From Albidovulum marisflavi (lineage in GTDB: Bacteria; Pseudomonadota; Alphaproteobacteria; Rhodobacterales; Rhodobacteraceae): 64,000 nt of DNA. This document shows, piece after piece, positions 8,214-17,738 of the stretch (its first letter is position 1; each line of letters begins with the position of its first letter). Below the pieces are notes generated by a model. That model was not told the DNA's origin, did not search any database, and worked only from the letters and a program-made list of their open reading frames with translations. The stretch covers positions 1,472,001 through 1,536,000 of the forward strand of contig NZ_JAOWKY010000001.1 of assembly GCF_025751435.1 (NCBI RefSeq). Direction: 5' to 3'. Position numbers and translations under genes: made by a program.

Positions 8214-9769
8214 GCGGTCTCTCCCTCTATCTCTCGGGTGCGGCGGGCGACGAAATCGTCAAGGCTTTCGCGCACGGCGATGTCCATCTGGGGCGCCTCG
8301 TAATCCTGCAAGAGCTTCCTGACCTTCAGCGCCGCACGCTCGTGTTCCCACAGCGCGCCCTCGGCGCTCCATTGTTCGTAGGTGCCGTTGTCGGACATGT
8401 CGCCCATCCAGAGCGCGGTTTCGAACAGCGCCTGCGTATGCGCGGCGCCCAGGAAATGTCCGCCGGGCGGCACCTCGTGAAACGCGTCCATGGCCTGCGC
8501 GGTCTCGGAAAAATCCACGCCCTGCACGAAGCGCATCATGGCGGAACAACGATCGGCATCCATCACGATCTTCTCGTAGCCCGTGGTCAGAAGCCCCTCC
8601 AGGCAGCCGGTCGCGTGGATGATGAAGTTGACGCCCGCCATTGCCGCGCCCATCAGCTGCGCCTGACTTTCGTACCCCGCCTGCGCGTCGGGCACCTTGG
8701 ATGCGGTCAGTGCGCCGACGGAATGAAACGGCAGACCCAGCCGGTCGGCCAGTGTCTTGGCACACATCTGGAACTGCGTGCCTTCGGGCGTGCCAAAGGT
8801 CGGCGCACCGGTCTTGAGCGATATGGGCGAAAAGAACGTCCCGAAGGCGGCGGGCGCACCCGGGCGGATCAGCTGGATCAGCGCGACCGAGGCCAGGACC
8901 TCGGCCAGGACCTGCGCAAGCGTACCGGCGATCGTGACGGGCGACATCGCGCCGCCAAGGACGAAGGGCGACACGACAGTGCATTGCCCGGCCTTCGCGT
9001 ATTCCTTCAGCGCCCACAGCATGGTTTCGTCCATCACCAGCGGGGCGTTGGTGTTGACGACGGAATAGAGCACGCAGTTGTTCTCGACGAACTCGGCACC
9101 CATCGCGAGCTTGCACATCTCGATCGTGTCGCGCGCCCGCTCGGGGGCGGTCACGGCCCCCATGAAGGGCTTGTCGTTCAGCGTCAGATGGGCGTGCGCC
9201 ATGTGCAGATGGCGCACGGGCACCGGCAGGTCTACGGGTTCGACCACCACGCCGCCCGAGTGATTGACCGCCGCAAGCTGGTGATGGATCTTCGTGATGT
9301 CGCGGAAATCCTGGATCGTCGCGTAGCGCCGACCGCGCTCGATATCGTAGACGAACGGGGGGCCGAAACTCGGGCAATAGACCTGCGCGTTGCCCCCGAC
9401 CTGGATCGACCGGGCGGGGTTCCGGGCGTGCTGGGTAAAGACGCGCGGGGCAGTTCTGATCTTGTCGCGACACCATCCGGGATCGAAGCGGACGCGTTCG
9501 CCATCGACGCGGGCGCCATGCCGCCGGAACAGATCCAGAGTCTCGGCGTCGCCGCGGAACTCCATCCCGATCTCGTCGAGAATCCGGTCGGCGTTGCGTT
9601 CGATGATCGCGATCGACTCATCGTCGATCAGGCTGACAAGGCCGATGCGCCTGATCGTATAGGGCGCTGCAATCGCGTTGCGCGCGGTCCGAGCCCTGAT
9701 CTTTTCGCTCCGGCCCTCCCGGCGGGTTCCGCGCCGGTCCTTGGCATCTTGATCGTGCTGCATCGGCAT
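8210..9769 (-). CDS. Trimethylamine methyltransferase (MttB/COG5598) family protein, copy 1, non-pyrrolysine
   Basis: 519 residues of the MttB TIM-barrel family. Characteristic phrases: GGAMSPVTIAGTLAQ, GAPTFGTPEGTQ, the HATGCLEGLLTTGYEK glycine-rich loop, and PPGGHFLGAAHT. The frame has no in-frame TAG, so it lacks pyrrolysine and belongs with glycine-betaine-type (MtgB-like) members that use other quaternary amines. Family chemistry is methyl transfer from N-methyl substrate to a corrinoid protein, but none is encoded in this window. Start at 9769 is preferred over 9841 because the second MttB copy also begins with a short basic tail; no strong ribosome site decides it. It heads a two-gene unit with the class III aminotransferase. 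Confidence 0.85.
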   Translation of the reverse strand: MPMQHDQDAKDRRGTRREGRSEKIRARTARNAIAAPYTIRRIGLVSLIDDESIAIIERNADRILDEIGMEFRGDAETLDLFRRHGARVDGERVRFDPGWCRDKIRTAPRVFTQHARNPARSIQVGGNAQVYCPSFGPPFVYDIERGRRYATIQDFRDITKIHHQLAAVNHSGGVVVEPVDLPVPVRHLHMAHAHLTLNDKPFMGAVTAPERARDTIEMCKLAMGAEFVENNCVLYSVVNTNAPLVMDETMLWALKEYAKAGQCTVVSPFVLGGAMSPVTIAGTLAQVLAEVLASVALIQLIRPGAPAAFGTFFSPISLKTGAPTFGTPEGTQFQMCAKTLADRLGLPFHSVGALTASKVPDAQAGYESQAQLMGAAMAGVNFIIHATGCLEGLLTTGYEKIVMDADRCSAMMRFVQGVDFSETAQAMDAFHEVPPGGHFLGAAHTQALFETALWMGDMSDNGTYEQWSAEGALWEHERAALKVRKLLQDYEAPQMDIAVRESLDDFVARRTREIEGETA

Positions 9770-9862
9770 CCCGGCTTCTGGCGCTGTCGGGGATAATCTA
9801 CGCAGCGGTTTTGCGCTCCGCCTAGTGGCGGCGTGAAGCATCGTATTTACTAATGATGCCGA

Positions 9863-10876
9863 TTAGTCTTGGGCCGGATCGGCCAGCGCGGGGAAATGAT
9901 AGTCCACTTCGCCCGCGATGGCAGGAAAGCGCATCGCGAAATGCGTCCGCAGGATCTGGGCGCATTGCCGGGCCAGGGCCTTGGCGATTTCCTCGTGTTC
10001 GCCGTTTCGCGTCACGACCTGGATCCGCCGCCGGAAACCGGGAAAGGGCAAGGGTTCGATCCGCAGCTTCATTCCCTCGGCAACGGCGTCGATCAGAAGC
10101 GAGGGGGTCAGGATCGCAAAGCACTTTCCCGTCACGACCCCGGCGACGACCATCGAGGAGCGGTCCGCCTCCATCGCGCGGGGGAAATGCAGACGGCAGC
10201 GCTGCAGATGCTGGTCGGTGCGCCGTCCCACGGGCGTCGCGACGCCGAAACGAACCAGCGACAGGCGTGCGGAGATTTCCTCGATATCCGCGGGGTCTCC
10301 GTCGTAAGACTCTGGCAGAACGAGGTAAAATGACTCGTCAAGAACAGGGATCACATGATCGTCGATGTCGCTCTGGACCAGTTCCGATGTCACGGCCAGA
10401 TCGATCTGGCGCGCGTTCAGCGCTGACCTGTGGTCTATGGCAAGGCCCGCCGACAGGATCAGTTCGGGAACGCCCAGCTCATTGACCGCGAAGTCGAAAA
10501 GGCCGGGTGTCAGCGTCGTCGCGATCGAGGCCAGCAGCCCCATGCGCAGGACCGGCAAAGTCGTGGCGTTCAGGCGACGGATGTTGGCCTTCAGATCCTC
10601 GATCTCGTTCAGGATGCGGAAACCGTGACGCTGCAGGATGCCGCCCGCGTGGGTCAGCGTGACCGGGCGGTGCGAGCGGTCGATGAATTTCACGCCGAAC
10701 GCGGTTTCCAGATTCTTCAGGTGTTGCGATGCGGCGGATTGCGTCATGCCAAGCGCCCGCGCCGCTGTTGTCACTTGCTGCATCTCGGCCACGGCCATGA
10801 AGATCTCGACCGCGCGAAACAGGTTGAAGTCGGGTGAGTGGCTTGATTTCACGTCAGAATTCTTTGAGTCCGGCAT
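9863..10876 (-). CDS. LysR-family transcriptional regulator
   Basis: 337 residues. N-terminal winged helix (about 20-80) with VTTAARALGMTQSAASQHLKN; substrate-binding domain follows (about 100-310). LysR proteins usually control a divergent promoter, here the 157-base gap to the first dehydrogenase gene at 11034. The adjacent MttB-aminotransferase pair points the same way downstream and may be read from the same transcript. GTGAGG precedes the ATG. The inducer is unknown, but position argues for control of the whole methyl-compound island. Confidence 0.9.
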   Translation of the reverse strand: MPDSKNSDVKSSHSPDFNLFRAVEIFMAVAEMQQVTTAARALGMTQSAASQHLKNLETAFGVKFIDRSHRPVTLTHAGGILQRHGFRILNEIEDLKANIRRLNATTLPVLRMGLLASIATTLTPGLFDFAVNELGVPELILSAGLAIDHRSALNARQIDLAVTSELVQSDIDDHVIPVLDESFYLVLPESYDGDPADIEEISARLSLVRFGVATPVGRRTDQHLQRCRLHFPRAMEADRSSMVVAGVVTGKCFAILTPSLLIDAVAEGMKLRIEPLPFPGFRRRIQVVTRNGEHEEIAKALARQCAQILRTHFAMRFPAIAGEVDYHFPALADPAQD

Positions 10877-11033
10877 TCTGCCTCACCTGATTGGGTAGGG
10901 GCGCCCGTGCCGGACGATTCCGAATCTGGCGAAGGCCCTGTTCTTCATTAGAAACTTTAATATTGTGCAGGCGGGCTTGATCAATGCCCCTTGCGCGGGA
11001 TCAGTGGTGCGGAAACTCACCATTGGGCGTCAG

Positions 11034-13427
11034 ATGCCAGAAACACTCATCATCGGCGGTGGCGCGATCGGCCTGAGCCTGGCCTATCATCTGACGTGCC
11101 TCGGCCAGCAGGGCGTCGTGCTGCTTGAGCGGAACCAGCTGACCTCGGGCACCAGCTGGCACGCGGCCGGAATCGTGGGACCGCTGCGTGCCACGCCCAA
11201 CCTCACGCGGCTTGCGATGTACGCGGGAGAGCTTTTCCCGCGCCTGGAGCAAGAGACCGGTCTGTCCACGGGCTATCGCCGGACGGGCGGATTTTGGCTT
11301 GCGCGCGAAGAGGCGCGTATGGACGAACTTTCGCGCATCGCGGCGCTTGGTCGGCATTTCGGACTGACCCCGACGGTCGTGCCGGGCGTGGACCTGCGCG
11401 TTCCGGGCCTGGATACGACCGGGATCGTGGGGGCGCTTCGGGTCGAAGAGGATGCGAACGTAAATCCCGTCGACCTGTGCATGGCCTATGCCAAGGCCGC
11501 GCGGGCGGCGGGGGCGGAGATACGCGAAAACACCGAAGTCGCGGCGCTGCTGGTCGAAGGCGGGCGCGCCAAGGGTGTGCGGCTGGCCGACGGGTCCGAG
11601 ATCCTGGCAGACCGCGTCGCGCTGTGCGCCGGGGCCTGGTCCAAGCGGCTGGCCGACGCGGCAGGCGTCGCGCTGCCGCTTCAAGCGGTCGAACACATGT
11701 ACATCGTGACCGAACCGATGCCCGGGTTGCCGCATCCCTACCCGGTCCTGCGCGATCTGGACCGGGGGATCTATGTCAAGGGCGATGCCGGTAAGCTGGT
11801 GATCGGCGGCTTCGAGCCCCACGCCAAGTGCTGGGATCCCCACGGGCCGGACGGGAGCAGACCGTTCCTTGAGTTCTCCGAGGATTGGGATCAGTTCGCG
11901 CCCTTCATGGACGCGGCCCTGTCGCTGATCCCCGCGCTGGAAAGCACAGGCATCCAGCATTTCATGAACGGGCCGGAAAGCTTTACCGTCGATTCAAAGC
12001 CCCTTATCGGGCAGACGAACGAAGTGGACGGATTGTTCGTCGCCGCCGGCATGAACTCGGTCGGTGTCATGTCCTCGGCCGGGATCGGGCGGGTGCTGGC
12101 GGACTGGATGATCGAGGGCGCCGCCCCCATCGACCTGTGGGAGGTCGACATCGCCCGCGTCGATCCGCTGACCGGCGCATCGGCCCACGTCCAGACCCGG
12201 ATGGAAGAGGCCGTGGCCGATGTCTTTGCCATTCACTGGCCCTTCAAGCAGCGCAAGGCGGGCCGCGGTCTGCGCAAGTCCGCCCTTCACGACCGTTGGG
12301 CTGCGGCGGGGGCGGTCTTTGGCCTGACGGCGGGGTGGGAACGCGGCCTGTGGTATGCGTCCGACGCGAGCGAGCGGCATCTGCCCTATTCGGTCGGCGA
12401 ACAGCCATGGCAAGAGATCGTGCACCGCGAGGCGGCCGTGATGGACACCGGAACCACGCTGGTCGACCTGTCGCCCTTCGGCAAGTTCGACGTTTCCGGC
12501 CCCGAAGCATTGTCCGCCCTGCAGTTTCTGGCCGCGGGAAACCTGGACGTTGAGGTGGGGCGTGCCGTCTACACCCCGCTCTTGAATGCCAAGGGGGGGA
12601 TCGAGGCGGATGTGACCATCTCGCGGTTCGGGCCCGACCGCTTTCGCGTGACCTCGGGCGCCGCGACGCGCTGGCGCGATCTGGCCTGGCTGCGCCGGTC
12701 CTGCGCCGGGCGCGGCGTGACGATCGGGGACGCGACCGAGGACGAGGTCGTGATCGGCGTGATGGGGGCGGGATCGCGCGACCTGCTAACCCGGCTTTCG
12801 CCCGACGATTGGCACGATTTCCCCTTTGCCGCCACGCGTGCGGTTACGGTGGTTGGCCATAACTGCCGCGCGACACGTGTCAGCTTCGTGGGCGAGCTTG
12901 GCTGGGAACTGTCCGTTCCGGTCGCCAGCCGCGTGCCCGTCTTCGACGCCCTCTTCGCTCTTGGTGCTCGTCCCATGGGGCACTATGCCCTCGATGCCTG
13001 CCGCATCGAGAAAGGCTATCGCCACTGGGGACACGACCTTGGGCCAGAGATCACGCCGCTTGAGGCAGGGCTTTCGTTCACCGTGGACTGGACCAAGGAC
13101 TTCTTGGGCAAACCCGCGCTAGAACGGCAGAGGGCAGAGGGACTGAAGCGCCGACTGCATCTGTTCGAGGTCGAAGGCGATCCCTTGATGCTGCACGACG
13201 AACCGATCCGCGAAGATGGCGCGGTCGTCGGCATGACGACCTCGGGCGCACGGGGCGCCCGTACCCGCAAGACGCTGGCCCTTGGCATGATCGCGGTCAG
13301 TGCCGGCGAACGACCCGCCGACACGGCGGCAAGGAACTTTGAAATCGAGATCGCGGGGCGGCTTTGCCCGGCCAGGGTGCTGGAAAGGCCGCCGTTCGAT
13401 CCCGCAGGCGAACGGATGCGCGCATGA
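11034..13427 (+). CDS. FAD-dependent demethylating dehydrogenase with GcvT domain (dimethylglycine/sarcosine dehydrogenase-like), copy 1
   Basis: 797 residues in two parts. The N-terminal DAO-type oxidoreductase (about 1-420) has GGGAIGLSLAYHL for FAD and His43 in SGTSWHAAG, which corresponds to the covalent FAD histidine of dimethylglycine dehydrogenase. The C-terminal half (about 430-797) is a GcvT/aminomethyltransferase domain with GELGWELSVP and RIEKGYRHWGHDL, which binds tetrahydrofolate. Known chemistry: oxidative N-demethylation, with the methyl group passed to tetrahydrofolate as methylene. ATG 11034 starts directly at the FAD strand; upstream codons are not conserved. First gene of a five-gene plus-strand operon; its stop overlaps the next start by 4 bases. 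Confidence 0.88.
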   Translation: MPETLIIGGGAIGLSLAYHLTCLGQQGVVLLERNQLTSGTSWHAAGIVGPLRATPNLTRLAMYAGELFPRLEQETGLSTGYRRTGGFWLAREEARMDELSRIAALGRHFGLTPTVVPGVDLRVPGLDTTGIVGALRVEEDANVNPVDLCMAYAKAARAAGAEIRENTEVAALLVEGGRAKGVRLADGSEILADRVALCAGAWSKRLADAAGVALPLQAVEHMYIVTEPMPGLPHPYPVLRDLDRGIYVKGDAGKLVIGGFEPHAKCWDPHGPDGSRPFLEFSEDWDQFAPFMDAALSLIPALESTGIQHFMNGPESFTVDSKPLIGQTNEVDGLFVAAGMNSVGVMSSAGIGRVLADWMIEGAAPIDLWEVDIARVDPLTGASAHVQTRMEEAVADVFAIHWPFKQRKAGRGLRKSALHDRWAAAGAVFGLTAGWERGLWYASDASERHLPYSVGEQPWQEIVHREAAVMDTGTTLVDLSPFGKFDVSGPEALSALQFLAAGNLDVEVGRAVYTPLLNAKGGIEADVTISRFGPDRFRVTSGAATRWRDLAWLRRSCAGRGVTIGDATEDEVVIGVMGAGSRDLLTRLSPDDWHDFPFAATRAVTVVGHNCRATRVSFVGELGWELSVPVASRVPVFDALFALGARPMGHYALDACRIEKGYRHWGHDLGPEITPLEAGLSFTVDWTKDFLGKPALERQRAEGLKRRLHLFEVEGDPLMLHDEPIREDGAVVGMTTSGARGARTRKTLALGMIAVSAGERPADTAARNFEIEIAGRLCPARVLERPPFDPAGERMRA

Positions 13428-15841
13428 CGCTGAACGCACAGGTACTGATTATCGGCGGCGGTGCGATGGGCGTGTCGCTGATGTACCACCTGGTCAAGGC
13501 AGGCTGGACGGATGTCGTCCTGACCGAAAAGAACGACCTGACGCATGGCTCCACCTGGCATGCGGCGGGTCTGTGCACGCACTTCGCACACAACGCCACA
13601 ATCCAGGAACTGCGCGCCACCTCGGTTCGGCTATACCGTGACATCTTGCCCGAAGAGACGGGGGGGACCTGCGGCTTCCATCGCTCGGGCGCGATGCGCA
13701 TCACGTCAAACCCCGACCGGATGGACGAATTCGCCCATGTCGCGGGGCTTTCCAAATTCACCGGCTACGACCTGCGCCTTCTGACCTCGCCGGATGAGGT
13801 TGCGGCGCTGCATCCGCTGGCACGGACCGACGGCATCCTGGGCGGTATCTATGAGCCCGATGACGGCCATGTGGACCCGACGCTGGCGACAAACGCCATG
13901 GCGAAGGTCTCTCGGGAAAGGGGGGCGGCGATTCTGCGCCGTAATCCTGTCCTCGCGATCCGACGCGAGAGCGACCATTGGCGGGTCGAGACCGGGCGGG
14001 ACGTGATCAACGCCCGCCACATCGTCAATGCTGCCGGCACCTGGGGGTGGGAAGTCGGGCAAATGATGGGGCTCAACATCCCCTCGGTCCCGGTCCTGCA
14101 CCAGTATCTTGTCACCGACACCATCCCCGCGGTGGCCGACCGCATCGCGGCGGGCCTGCCGGAACTGCCCATGATCCGCGACCCGGAGGAAAGCTGGTAT
14201 GTTCGCCAGGAACGTGACGGACTGATCCTTGGCCCCTACGAAAGGGACGCCCAGCCCTGGTCGATCGACGGCGTGCCGCCCGAGTTCGGGGCCGAACTGA
14301 TGCCGCCCGATCTGGACAGGGTGGAGCACATCATCGCGGCGGCGATGGCGCGGATACCGGCGCTGGAAACGGGGGGCGTGAAATCGGTCGTGAACGGGCC
14401 CATAACCTTCACTCCCGACGCCAACCCGCTGATCGGGCCGGCGCACGGGCTGGCGAACGCCTGGCTGCTCACCGGGTCCTCGATGGGGGTGATGGAGGGC
14501 GGCGGCGCCGGCTGGTTCCTGGCTCATTGGATGACGCACGGCGCGCCGCCCATGGATGCGCTGGCCGTCGACAGTCGCCGGTTCGGGTCCTGGGCCGACC
14601 GCGACTACAGGGTCAAGAAGGCGATCGAATGCTTTGGGCTGCAGTTCGGCGTCCACTATCCACATGAGGAGCGGCCCGCCGCGCGCGGCAAGCGGCTTTC
14701 GGCCCTGCATGACCGGATGCTTGCGCGCGGCGCGGTAATGGGGGCCGCGCACGGCTGGGAGAGGCCGAACTGGTTTTCCGACCGGTCGGGCGACCAGGCC
14801 GTGCCGACCTTTCGCCGCGCCAATTGGTTTCCCTATGTCGCGAACGAGGTCAGGACAGTGGCACAGGCCGCGGGCCTTGCCGACCTGTCCGTCTTTTCCA
14901 AGTTCGAGGTGTCGGGCGCCGACGCGCGCGCCTTCGTCGACGCCCTGGGCGCCAATCGCGCACCCAACGTCGGGCGAATCGGCCTGACCCATGCGTTGAC
15001 GCCCGCAGGCGGGACCGCGTGCGAATTCACCGTATCCGCGCTGGCCGAAGACCTTTTCTACCTGACCTCCGCCGCCGCGGCCGAGGAAATGGACGAAGAC
15101 CTGTTGCGCGCGCGCGCGGCGGGCTTCGAAGTCCGCCTTTCCAATGTGACCGAGGAAATGGGCGTGATCGCGCTGATGGGGCCGAAGTCGCGCGCGATCC
15201 TTTCCTCGCTCACAAACGCCGACCTGGGACCCGGATTTCCCTGGCTCGCTGTGCGGGACATCACCGTCGCAGGCGTCGCAGTCCGTGCCCTGCGCGTTTC
15301 GTACATTGGCGAGCTTGGGTGGGAGCTTCACGCCGGGCGCGCCGATTGTCCCGCGCTCTTCGACGCGCTGGAGGCGGCGGGCAAACCGCACGGGATCGGA
15401 TTTTTCGGCGCCTACGCCATGAATTCCATGCGGCTGGAAAAGGGTTACCGGGCGTGGGGGAGCGACTTCACGACCGAACGCACCCCGGCCGAAACCGGCG
15501 CGGGCGGCCTGATCCGGCCGGAGGGACGGGATTTCATCGGGAAAGAGGCGCTCTTGCGGCGCAAGGCCGAGCCGGGCCGCTGGGAAATGGTGTTGCTTTC
15601 GGTCGAAACCGACAGTGTCGATCCGTTCTACAGCCACACGCTGTTCCACCAAGACAGGCCGGTGGGCGTCGTCACCTCTGGCGCGTGGGGTCACCGGACG
15701 GGGCAGGCGCTGGCGTTGGCCTATCTGCGCGAACGGGGCTTGCGGGATGGTCTGAGCGTTGAGATCCTGGGTCGGCGGCAGCCGGTCCGCGTGCTGGAAA
15801 CCGCGCCCTACGATCCGGCCAACACAAGGATGAAGGCATGA
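13424..15841 (+). CDS. FAD-dependent demethylating dehydrogenase with GcvT domain, copy 2
   Basis: 805 residues with the same two-domain plan as the preceding gene: FAD strand GGGAMGVSLMYHL, candidate covalent FAD residue His46 in HGSTWHAAG, then a GcvT domain with GELGWELHAGR and RLEKGYRAWGSDF. The two copies are clearly diverged (different loops after the covalent His: GIVGPLRAT versus GLCTHFAHN), so they probably act on different N-methylated intermediates, for instance a dimethyl and then a monomethyl amine. ATGA overlaps couple it on both sides, to copy 1 and to the sulfotransferase-like gene. Confidence 0.88.
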   Translation: MTLNAQVLIIGGGAMGVSLMYHLVKAGWTDVVLTEKNDLTHGSTWHAAGLCTHFAHNATIQELRATSVRLYRDILPEETGGTCGFHRSGAMRITSNPDRMDEFAHVAGLSKFTGYDLRLLTSPDEVAALHPLARTDGILGGIYEPDDGHVDPTLATNAMAKVSRERGAAILRRNPVLAIRRESDHWRVETGRDVINARHIVNAAGTWGWEVGQMMGLNIPSVPVLHQYLVTDTIPAVADRIAAGLPELPMIRDPEESWYVRQERDGLILGPYERDAQPWSIDGVPPEFGAELMPPDLDRVEHIIAAAMARIPALETGGVKSVVNGPITFTPDANPLIGPAHGLANAWLLTGSSMGVMEGGGAGWFLAHWMTHGAPPMDALAVDSRRFGSWADRDYRVKKAIECFGLQFGVHYPHEERPAARGKRLSALHDRMLARGAVMGAAHGWERPNWFSDRSGDQAVPTFRRANWFPYVANEVRTVAQAAGLADLSVFSKFEVSGADARAFVDALGANRAPNVGRIGLTHALTPAGGTACEFTVSALAEDLFYLTSAAAAEEMDEDLLRARAAGFEVRLSNVTEEMGVIALMGPKSRAILSSLTNADLGPGFPWLAVRDITVAGVAVRALRVSYIGELGWELHAGRADCPALFDALEAAGKPHGIGFFGAYAMNSMRLEKGYRAWGSDFTTERTPAETGAGGLIRPEGRDFIGKEALLRRKAEPGRWEMVLLSVETDSVDPFYSHTLFHQDRPVGVVTSGAWGHRTGQALALAYLRERGLRDGLSVEILGRRQPVRVLETAPYDPANTRMKA

Positions 15842-16620
15842 CAGACCACCCGATCATCGCGCTTTGGTCCCATCCCCGGTCGATGTCCACCGCAATGGAA
15901 CGGATCATGCGTGAACGCGGTGATCTGGACAGCCTGCACGAACCCTTCATGTACGATTACTACGTTCACCGCCGGGTCCGCATCATGCCGCATTTCGAGG
16001 TGCAGAAGGACCATCCGACAAGCTATGAGGCGATCCGCGACATGATCCTGGACCGCGCCCGAAAGGCGCCGGTCTTTTTCAAGGATATGTCCTACTATGT
16101 CTATCCGCACATCCTGGCCGACACGGACTTTTCGGCCCGGTTGACCAATGTCTTTCTTGTGCGCGACCCGATCGCCTCGATCCCCTCCTACCACAAGCTC
16201 GACCCCGATCTTACGCTGGAAGAGATCGGGCTTGAGGCGCAGGCCCACCATTTCGATGCCCTTGCGGCCAGGGGGCAGACGCCCCCGGTGATCGTGGCCG
16301 ACGACGTGCGCGCCGACCCCGAAGGCGTGATCGGGGCGCTGTGGCAGCGGATCGGCCTGAAGCACGTTTCCGCGGCTTTCGATTGGCAGCGCGAGCCTCC
16401 AAAGGACTGGGCGCAGGTCGGTGGCTGGCATGGGGATGTCAGCCGCGCCAGCGGTATCCGGCCGCTGAGCCCCGAGGAGATCGCCCAGCAGGAACGCAAG
16501 TTCGACGATCTCGCGCGGACCGAACCGCGCCTGCGCGCGCTTCTGGATCATCACCGTCCGTTCTACCGCCACCTCGCAGCCCATGCGATCGGTCCGGGCG
16601 GTGCTGAGCGGCTGTCCTGA
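15838..16620 (+). CDS. Sulfotransferase-like P-loop protein
   Basis: 260 residues. The N-terminal ALWSHPRSMSTAMER matches the 5'-phosphosulfate-binding loop of PAPS sulfotransferases and their bacterial relatives, and VFLVRDPIASIPSY matches the 3'-phosphate-binding block. It is of a family often labelled sulfotransferase or mis-labelled branched-chain aminotransferase-like. Donor and acceptor unknown. It overlaps the dehydrogenase stop by 4 bases, so it is translationally coupled to demethylation enzymes, which is unusual for a biosynthetic sulfotransferase. It could have another nucleotide-dependent role. Confidence 0.7.
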   Translation: MTDHPIIALWSHPRSMSTAMERIMRERGDLDSLHEPFMYDYYVHRRVRIMPHFEVQKDHPTSYEAIRDMILDRARKAPVFFKDMSYYVYPHILADTDFSARLTNVFLVRDPIASIPSYHKLDPDLTLEEIGLEAQAHHFDALAARGQTPPVIVADDVRADPEGVIGALWQRIGLKHVSAAFDWQREPPKDWAQVGGWHGDVSRASGIRPLSPEEIAQQERKFDDLARTEPRLRALLDHHRPFYRHLAAHAIGPGGAERLS

Positions 16621-16753
16621 GGCCCGGCCGCATTCCGCCGCTGATGGCACGGTCTTTCCGTCCGTAACCGCGGCTTGCGCTCCCACGGCCGATTTGCATC
16701 GACATCCGAAGCCCGTGCGTCGTACCAAGGCTGTACCAATCCGGAGCAAGAAA

Positions 16754-17725
16754 ATGAAACACGGCAAGCCAGTGGTGCTTTTGCACACCGACCTGCCAGA
16801 CGCGGCGCGGTCGATCGTGGTCTCGCATCATCCCGACCTGACCATCGCGACCTGCGAAAGCTACGACGGGCTGTCGGCGGCATTGGCCGAAAGCGGCGCC
16901 GATGTCGTCTATTCCGTGCGCTTCGGGGGCGGTCCCGGCTTTCCCCGCGCGGCTCTTGTGGAAAGCCCCAAGGTTCGATGGGTTTCGGTGGGCGGGTCGG
17001 GATGCGATCACCTGATGCCCTGGAAGCCCGAGCATGTGACGGTGACCAACGCCGCCGGCGTCGCTGCGGACATGATGGCAGAATATGTACTGGGCACCGC
17101 GCTGGCGTTTTCGCTGGACCTGAAAGGCTTTGCCCGCGCGCAGGCCGAACGGCGCTGGATCGACGGCAGGGTTACGCCGATCGGGGGGCGCACGCTTCTC
17201 GTGCTGGGGTTGGGCAAGACAGGGCAGGCGGCGGCCATGCGGGCCAAGGCCATGGGGATGTCGGTCCTGGGCGTCCGCGCGCGTCCACAGCCCACGCCCA
17301 ATTTCGACGAAGTGCATGGGCTGGACGCGCTTTCGCGGCTCTGGCCGCGCGCCGACTTCATCCTGGTCTGCGTACCCCTTCTGCCCTCGACGCGCGGGCT
17401 GGTCGACGCCGCGGCATTCGGCGCGATGAAGACCGGCGCCGTTCTGATCGACGTTTCCCGCGGGGGAGTGTGCGATGAGGCGGCGCTGATCGAAGCACTT
17501 CGGACCGGACGGCTGAAGGGCGCGGCGCTGGACGTCTTTGCCCAGGAACCGCTGCCGCAGGAAAGCCCGCTCTGGGCGATGGAGAATGTGATCCTGACCC
17601 CGCACTGTTCGTCGGTTTATGACGGTTGGGCGGAGAAATCGGTCAAGATGTTTTGCGAAAACCTGAAACGTTACCGGAGTGGTGAGGCACTGACCAACGT
17701 GGTCGACCCCGTGCGGGGTTACTGA
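16754..17725 (+). CDS. D-2-hydroxyacid dehydrogenase (NAD(P)-dependent)
   Basis: 323 residues. Rossmann motif LGLGKTGQAAAMRAKA, catalytic Arg in DVSRGGV, Glu in DVFAQEPLP and His in LTPHCSSVYDGW are all present, so the enzyme should be active. Family members reduce 2-ketoacids such as glyoxylate, hydroxypyruvate or phenylpyruvate. The ATG at 16754 follows GGAG; the frame is open to 16583 but that extension has no family match. It follows the sulfotransferase-like gene by 133 bases and precedes MttB copy 2 by 13 bases. It probably handles a ketoacid or hydroxyacid from the same pathway. Confidence 0.88.
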   Translation: MKHGKPVVLLHTDLPDAARSIVVSHHPDLTIATCESYDGLSAALAESGADVVYSVRFGGGPGFPRAALVESPKVRWVSVGGSGCDHLMPWKPEHVTVTNAAGVAADMMAEYVLGTALAFSLDLKGFARAQAERRWIDGRVTPIGGRTLLVLGLGKTGQAAAMRAKAMGMSVLGVRARPQPTPNFDEVHGLDALSRLWPRADFILVCVPLLPSTRGLVDAAAFGAMKTGAVLIDVSRGGVCDEAALIEALRTGRLKGAALDVFAQEPLPQESPLWAMENVILTPHCSSVYDGWAEKSVKMFCENLKRYRSGEALTNVVDPVRGY

Positions 17726-17738
17726 AGGAACGAAGGGC

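Noticed and set aside
8210-9841. Possible pyrrolysine (in-frame TAG) in the MttB homologues
   Set aside because: Both frames run through without an internal stop, so no amber decoding is needed.
10977-10990. TTGATCAA near 10979 as an FNR site in the dehydrogenase promoter
   Set aside because: The halves abut with no 4-base spacer, so it does not fit the FNR box; also close to a common 8-base palindrome by chance.
13706-15694. A 662-codon antisense frame across the second demethylating dehydrogenase
   Set aside because: No domain is recognisable and the sense strand carries the covalent-FAD and GcvT motifs.
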